A DNA stretch of 64,000 nt. It comes from an uncultured Prevotellaceae bacterium (GTDB lineage: Bacteria; Bacteroidota; Bacteroidia; Bacteroidales; Bacteroidaceae). The notes under the pieces are model-generated. The model did not search any database. It worked only from the letters and a program-made list of their open reading frames with translations, and was not told the origin of the DNA. The DNA lies in contig CACYRS010000006.1 of NCBI GenBank assembly GCA_902776935.1, positions 16,162-80,161 on the forward strand. The letters run 5' to 3'. Below are positions 60,183 through 64,000 of this stretch, piece by piece; within the stretch, counting starts at the first letter, position 1, and every line of letters starts with the position of its first letter. A program made the translations under genes and the position numbers.

Positions 60183-60776
60183 CTACTCTGGCAGCAACAG
60201 TATCGTTGCGCTGCGGGCTGCCTGGGCTCCCATCACCAATACCTGTGCGATATCGGCTGTCTTGGATGGACCGCTGATGAATGTGCCGTAGCCGTCGTAC
60301 TCCTTGTCAAACTCGATGCGCTTATATGCCTCATGCATATTGTTTACAATCTGGCTCTTGGGCAACAATATCACCAGATTCTCGGAGATAAAGCAGATGG
60401 CCTTCTCCTTCATCGTCTGGGGAATCCAAACGCAGGCATTTTCAGCCACACCGAACTTGCCACGGATAATACCTACATCTGTACCATTAAGGTCACGCGC
60501 ACGACCTACGTTATCAGGATTCCTTGTGGCGATGGTTATCTCTGGCAGGTTAGAGGCAAATTCCTTTGCGTCGGGATAGAGGTCCTTGATAAGCTGGTTG
60601 ACATCCTGGCCTTCCTTTACCTCTATCACATGGCCGCCAACACTCTCTGTCATGGTAATGTATTGTACCAACGGGTCTGGGTAGGTGATAGCCTTGATGT
60701 CACTCAGGTCGGGCATGTCAAATTTCTCTCTGACATTCGCCCTGTATCTCTTCAATATATCGTCTTTGTTACTCAT
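60183..60776 (-). CDS. lutC: LUD-domain protein of lactate utilisation, LutC
   Basis: 197 residues, one LUD domain. VRGKFGVAENACVWIPQTMK-like and FGVAENACVWIPQ, LVILLPKSQIVNNMHEAYKR and YGTFISGPSKTADIAQVLVM are LutC signatures. It is part of the LutABC complex that oxidises L-lactate to pyruvate. It follows lutB by 23 bases and shares the transcript starting at 62993. Confidence 0.9.
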   Translation of the reverse strand: MSNKDDILKRYRANVREKFDMPDLSDIKAITYPDPLVQYITMTESVGGHVIEVKEGQDVNQLIKDLYPDAKEFASNLPEITIATRNPDNVGRARDLNGTDVGIIRGKFGVAENACVWIPQTMKEKAICFISENLVILLPKSQIVNNMHEAYKRIEFDKEYDGYGTFISGPSKTADIAQVLVMGAQAARSATILLLPE

Positions 60777-60799
60777 GATTTCATTTTTCGATTTTACAA

Positions 60800-62170
60800 T
60801 TACTTCACTTTTCCTTTTTTCCAGAGTGAATGGAACGTCTCTTTCGGGAATTCCATCATCTTATGACCTTCAGCCCAAGGATTAAGCCCGCAGTTTAGAA
60901 CACCCGATGGGAGGATGTTGGCCCAGTGAGCCAGGGATGTACCTATATTATATATAGTATCGTTGCCATAGACGGCACTCATGCCCTTACACATCAGTTT
61001 CTTTTCAGGATTGGCAGTACCGAACTCATCCAACTGTTGACGCCACAGGTATATCTGATCGCCAAGGTTTACCTTTGCCGGACAGAGTGTCTGGCAGGAG
61101 TTACACAGTGTGCAGGCACTGACGTTACCCGAATGTTTCTGTGGGTCGCGTAGCATACCGAGGTTGATACCTATTGGGCCGGGGATGAAATAACTGTAGC
61201 TGTAACCGCCACTGCGACGGTATACGGGACAGGTGTTCATACATGAACCGCAACGGATACACTTCAGCGACTCCCAGTGCTCGGGGTTACCTATCCACTC
61301 AGAACGTCCATTGTCTACCAAAACAATATGCATGGGGTGTGCGGTAGGACGAGCCTTGCGGAAATGAGAGGTAAAGGTGGTTGTCGGCTGCCCCGTTCCT
61401 GCACGGCAGAGCATACGCTGGAACACGGCAAGGCAGTCGTAATTGGGGATGATCTTCTCCAGTCCGATGGCTGCGATATGAAGTTTCGGACAAGAGGTAG
61501 ACATGTCGGCATTTCCCTCGTTGGTGCACACCACGATATCACCTGTCTCTGCTATACCGAAGTTACCGCCTGTCATACCAGCATCGGCTGTCAGGAACTC
61601 GTTTCTCAGACTCAGACGGGCCACGTAGGTGAGATATGTTGGATCGTGATTACCCTTCTCACTGCCTAACTTCTCTTCGAAGAGCTCACCCACGTCATCG
61701 TGGTTCAGGTGGATAGCGGGCATCACGATATGACTCGGAGCCTGACCTTTCAGCTGGATGATACGCTCACCGAGGTCGGTTTCTATCACCTCGATGCCAT
61801 GATTCTCTAAGTATGGGTTCATGCCGCATTCCTCTGTCAGCATAGACTTTGACTTAACGAGCTTCTTGACATTATGGTTCTTCAGGATGCCATAGACAAT
61901 CTCATTAAATTCATTGGCATCTTTTGCCCAGTGAACGATACAGCCGTTTTCTTCGGCTTTGGTGGCAAACTGATCCAGGTACTCATCGAGATGGGTGATC
62001 GTATGACGCTTGATGGCACTGGCTTTCTCACGTAACTGCTCCCATTCTGCGAGACCGTATGCCATATTGTCACGTTTTGAGCGTACGGCCCAGAAGGTGG
62101 CATCATGCCACTTGGAATATGTCTGGTTCTTTAAGAACTCTTTCGCAGCTTTGCTATGTTGTGTACTCAT
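60800..62170 (-). CDS. lutB: iron-sulfur LUD-domain protein of lactate utilisation, LutB
   Basis: 456 residues. An N-terminal LUD domain (VKSKSMLTEECGMNPYLENH; DAGMTGGNFGIAETGDIVVC) is followed by two 4Fe-4S motifs, CIRCGSCMNTCPVYRRSGGY and CTLCNSCQTLCPAKVNLGD. A C-terminal region then ends in EGHKMMEFPKETFHSLWKK. It passes electrons between LutA and LutC. Length and motif order agree with LutB/YkgF. Confidence 0.95.
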   Translation of the reverse strand: MSTQHSKAAKEFLKNQTYSKWHDATFWAVRSKRDNMAYGLAEWEQLREKASAIKRHTITHLDEYLDQFATKAEENGCIVHWAKDANEFNEIVYGILKNHNVKKLVKSKSMLTEECGMNPYLENHGIEVIETDLGERIIQLKGQAPSHIVMPAIHLNHDDVGELFEEKLGSEKGNHDPTYLTYVARLSLRNEFLTADAGMTGGNFGIAETGDIVVCTNEGNADMSTSCPKLHIAAIGLEKIIPNYDCLAVFQRMLCRAGTGQPTTTFTSHFRKARPTAHPMHIVLVDNGRSEWIGNPEHWESLKCIRCGSCMNTCPVYRRSGGYSYSYFIPGPIGINLGMLRDPQKHSGNVSACTLCNSCQTLCPAKVNLGDQIYLWRQQLDEFGTANPEKKLMCKGMSAVYGNDTIYNIGTSLAHWANILPSGVLNCGLNPWAEGHKMMEFPKETFHSLWKKGKVK

Positions 62171-62209
62171 AATTTCATTTGAAGATTTTACAATTTGACG
62201 ATTTTCAAT

Positions 62210-62947
62210 TTATAAACCAGCGGCGAGAATCTCTACAACGTGCTTGAACTCAACGTTCAGACCTTGCTTCTTGGCTACACCGGCCATGTGCATCAGACAA
62301 GAACAGTCTGGACCGGTGATAAATCTCGCACCAGTCTTCATGTGACGCTGTACCTTGTCAATACCCATCTGTTCACTGATGGCTGTCTCTTCCACAGAGA
62401 ACATACCGCCAAAACCACAACACTCATCAGGACGCTCAGGTTCTAATATCTGTATTCCATCAACAAGGTTCAACAGGTCCTTGATCTTGTTGAACCTCGG
62501 GATGTTTTCCTCGCTCGGAGAACTCAGTCCCAACTCTCTGACACCGTGACAGCTGTTGTGCAGGCTAACTTTGTGGGGGAAGGTTCCGAGGGGGTGGTTC
62601 ACTTTAATCACATCATGAAGGAACTCAACGACATCCATAGCTTTCTTTGCCGTAGTACATTCGTGTTTTCCTTCCAGTAATCGGGGATAGTTGATTTTGA
62701 CAAAGGCTGTACAACTGACAGACGGTGCTACGACATAGTCGAAATCCTTGAATTTCTCCTCGAATTTCTCTGCAAGGGGGATGGCCTGCTTTTCAAAGCC
62801 TGCATTAGCCATCGGTTGCCCACAGCACGTCTGGTTGAGTGGGTACTCCACGTCAAGGCCGAGGTGCTTCAATAGTTTGTATGTGGCTACTCCTACCTGA
62901 GGATAAACCACGTCTACATAACAAGGGATAAATAATCCGATCTTCAT
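62210..62947 (-). CDS. lutA: CCG-domain protein of lactate utilisation, LutA
   Basis: 245 residues with two cysteine-rich CCG domains: NQTCCGQPMANAGFEKQAIP and DECCGFGGMFSVEETAISEQ. IPCYVDVVYPQVGVATYKLL opens the protein. It belongs to the glycolate-oxidase subunit F/LutA family and is the first gene of the lut operon. The spacer to lutB is A+T-rich with short TTTTACAATTT-like repeats. Confidence 0.95.
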   Translation of the reverse strand: MKIGLFIPCYVDVVYPQVGVATYKLLKHLGLDVEYPLNQTCCGQPMANAGFEKQAIPLAEKFEEKFKDFDYVVAPSVSCTAFVKINYPRLLEGKHECTTAKKAMDVVEFLHDVIKVNHPLGTFPHKVSLHNSCHGVRELGLSSPSEENIPRFNKIKDLLNLVDGIQILEPERPDECCGFGGMFSVEETAISEQMGIDKVQRHMKTGARFITGPDCSCLMHMAGVAKKQGLNVEFKHVVEILAAGL

Positions 62948-62992
62948 ATCGTTTAGTGTATTATTTATAAGTTTCTAAGTAATTCTTGGGTA

Positions 62993-63000
62993 CAAATATA
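62993..63000 (-). promoter_or_regulatory. -7 box for lutABC
   Basis: TATATTTG on the minus strand, 45 bases before the lutA ATG. The -33 position is not clear. Confidence 0.5.
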
Positions 63001-63074
63001 GTGAAAAATCTCCAAAAATACTAATATTTCTTTGTTTTACCCTTTGTTTTTATGTTTTATTAAAAGTAAATGCG

Positions 63075-63082
63075 TACCTTTG
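63075..63082 (+). promoter_or_regulatory. -7 box for the BI-1 family gene
   Basis: TACCTTTG, 49 bases before ATG 63132. Confidence 0.55.
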
Positions 63083-63131
63083 TGGCATAATTTTTGCAAG
63101 AATTATAGTATGAAACTAATTGTTTTAAGAT

Positions 63132-63860
63132 ATGGATTATAACAACGAATTGAATTTTGGAACCTCGATGACTCGTGATCGCGAGCTCTCGATGTCACAG
63201 GCTTTCCCTGTTCTTATGAGGAAGGTCTATGTATGGATGGCCCTGGCTCTGGCAATTACTGGTATCACAGCCTTCGGAGTGGCCAATAGTCCTGGTATAA
63301 TGACGGCTATCTATAGTAACCAGTTTATTTTCTGGGGACTGATGATTGCAGAACTGGCACTGGTGTTTGCTATCAGCGGAGCTATCAATCGTCTGTCATT
63401 GACAACGGCTACCATGCTGTTTGTACTCTATTCTGTGATCAACGGAGTGGTGATGTCGTCTATATTCCTTATTTATACGATGACGTCAATAGCCAGCGTC
63501 TTCTTTATCACGGCGGGAACGTTTGCCGTCATGGCTTTCATCGGATACACTACAAAGACAGATCTTACATCGATGGGTAAGATACTGATGATGGCTATCA
63601 TCGGTCTTATCATCGCTTCGCTTGTTAATGTCTTCTTCGTTAAGAGTACTGGATTTGACCTGATCATCAGCTATGTCGGTGTTCTTATCTTCGTTGGCTT
63701 GACAGCTTACGACTCTCAGAAGATCAAGCAGATGCTGGAGATGGCTCCTGATACCAGCGAGGCTTCTCAAAAACTTGCCTTGGTAGGTGCTCTCTCACTC
63801 TATCTCGACTTTATCAACCTCTTCATTTACCTGCTCAGAATATTAGGTAAAAGAGAGTAG
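63132..63860 (+). CDS. Bax inhibitor-1 (BI-1)/YccA family membrane protein
   Basis: 242 residues with seven hydrophobic segments. FPVLMRKVYVWMALALAITG, FWGLMIAELALVFAISGAIN, FVLYSVINGVVMSSIFLIYT and the C-terminal SYVGVLIFVGLTAYDSQKIK, then LALVGALSLYLDFINLFIYL, are the UPF0005/BI-1 signature. In bacteria it is linked to proton-dependent calcium leak or to protease control of membrane proteins. Monocistronic, with its own promoter and terminator. Confidence 0.93.
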   Translation: MDYNNELNFGTSMTRDRELSMSQAFPVLMRKVYVWMALALAITGITAFGVANSPGIMTAIYSNQFIFWGLMIAELALVFAISGAINRLSLTTATMLFVLYSVINGVVMSSIFLIYTMTSIASVFFITAGTFAVMAFIGYTTKTDLTSMGKILMMAIIGLIIASLVNVFFVKSTGFDLIISYVGVLIFVGLTAYDSQKIKQMLEMAPDTSEASQKLALVGALSLYLDFINLFIYLLRILGKRE

Positions 63861-63886
63861 TCGATAACGCGTAAAATCGCGTAAAA

Positions 63887-63926
63887 GGCCTACGCTTTAT
63901 GTTATATAATAAGGTGTAGGTCTTTT
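63887..63926 (+). terminator. intrinsic terminator after the BI-1 gene
   Basis: GGCCTACGCTTTAT pairs with ATAAGGTGTAGGTC (two G-T pairs) around a short A+T loop, followed by a T run. I see nothing else from there to the right edge. Confidence 0.8.
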
Positions 63927-64000
63927 TTGTTGTGATAAATTTCAAAATAAGTGTTAAATCCCAAAAATAATCGCGGAAATATTTGGAGGGAACCGAAAAA

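Noticed and set aside
63927-64000. Possible start of another gene at the right edge
   Set aside because: Only A+T-rich sequence after the terminator; no start codon with a convincing frame or promoter box.

Overview
The window looks like chromosomal DNA of a Bacteroidales bacterium, most likely Prevotella or a close relative. The evidence is a set of TAnnTTTG -7 promoter boxes, several with a TTG box 20 bases upstream. It also includes a TonB-dependent receptor, a PorE-like lipoprotein, BspA-type leucine-rich repeat proteins, secreted proteins with a type IX-like C-terminal tail, a DUF4492-cydA-cydB cluster, LutABC and a DUF6249/PspC/ECF sigma operon. I see no tRNA, rRNA, CRISPR array, insertion sequence or prophage. 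No stretch longer than 300 bases lacks a gene.

Layout. 1-3655 (minus): a methyltransferase, thyA, folA and a TonB receptor cut by the window edge. 3700-5573 (plus): a membrane-stress type operon of DUF6249, PspC, ECF sigma factor and a small two-helix membrane protein. 5500-7563 (minus): PorE-like TPR/propeller/OmpA lipoprotein. 7647-9356 (minus): membrane-tethered AraC-type regulator with an outer propeller, divergent from 9567-23434 (plus), a four-gene surface cluster with a beta-helix/LRR protein, an MBG-type protein, a 2334-residue repeat protein and a BIG2 lipoprotein. 23469-26698 (minus): uraA and topB. 26803-33397 (plus): porin, sodium symporter, Zn/Cd P-type ATPase, AsmA-like protein. 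33459-36636 (minus): cytochrome bd oxidase. 36687-42630 (plus): coiled-coil protein plus TolC/HlyD/two ABC-2 permeases. 42662-48923 (minus): ilvE, DUF975, trmB, BspA-like LRR, mrp, SGNH hydrolase. 48962-49780 (plus): small beta-barrel. 49784-52820 (minus): S8 protease, xseA, xseB. 52863-60179 (plus): MATE pump, kinase-like protein, phosphodiesterase, then an aminodeoxysugar set (rfbB, ketoisomerase, acyltransferase, aminotransferase) with purT inside it. 60183-63000 (minus): lutABC. 63075-63930 (plus): BI-1 family protein and terminator.

Two things stand out. First, tandem seven-base repeats are scattered through the window, both between genes and in frame inside conserved housekeeping genes (the methyltransferase, porE-like gene, zntA-like gene, trmB, xseA). 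Different genes carry recognisably the same module. Second, the membrane-spanning AraC regulator sits back-to-back with a giant secreted-repeat-protein cluster whose second and third genes share an unusual AGGAGGAAAT leader. Together with the adjacent PorE-like gene this suggests a self-contained surface-display locus.

Limits: all family assignments come from reading translated sequence and recalled family signatures. No database search, structure prediction or composition calculation was run.
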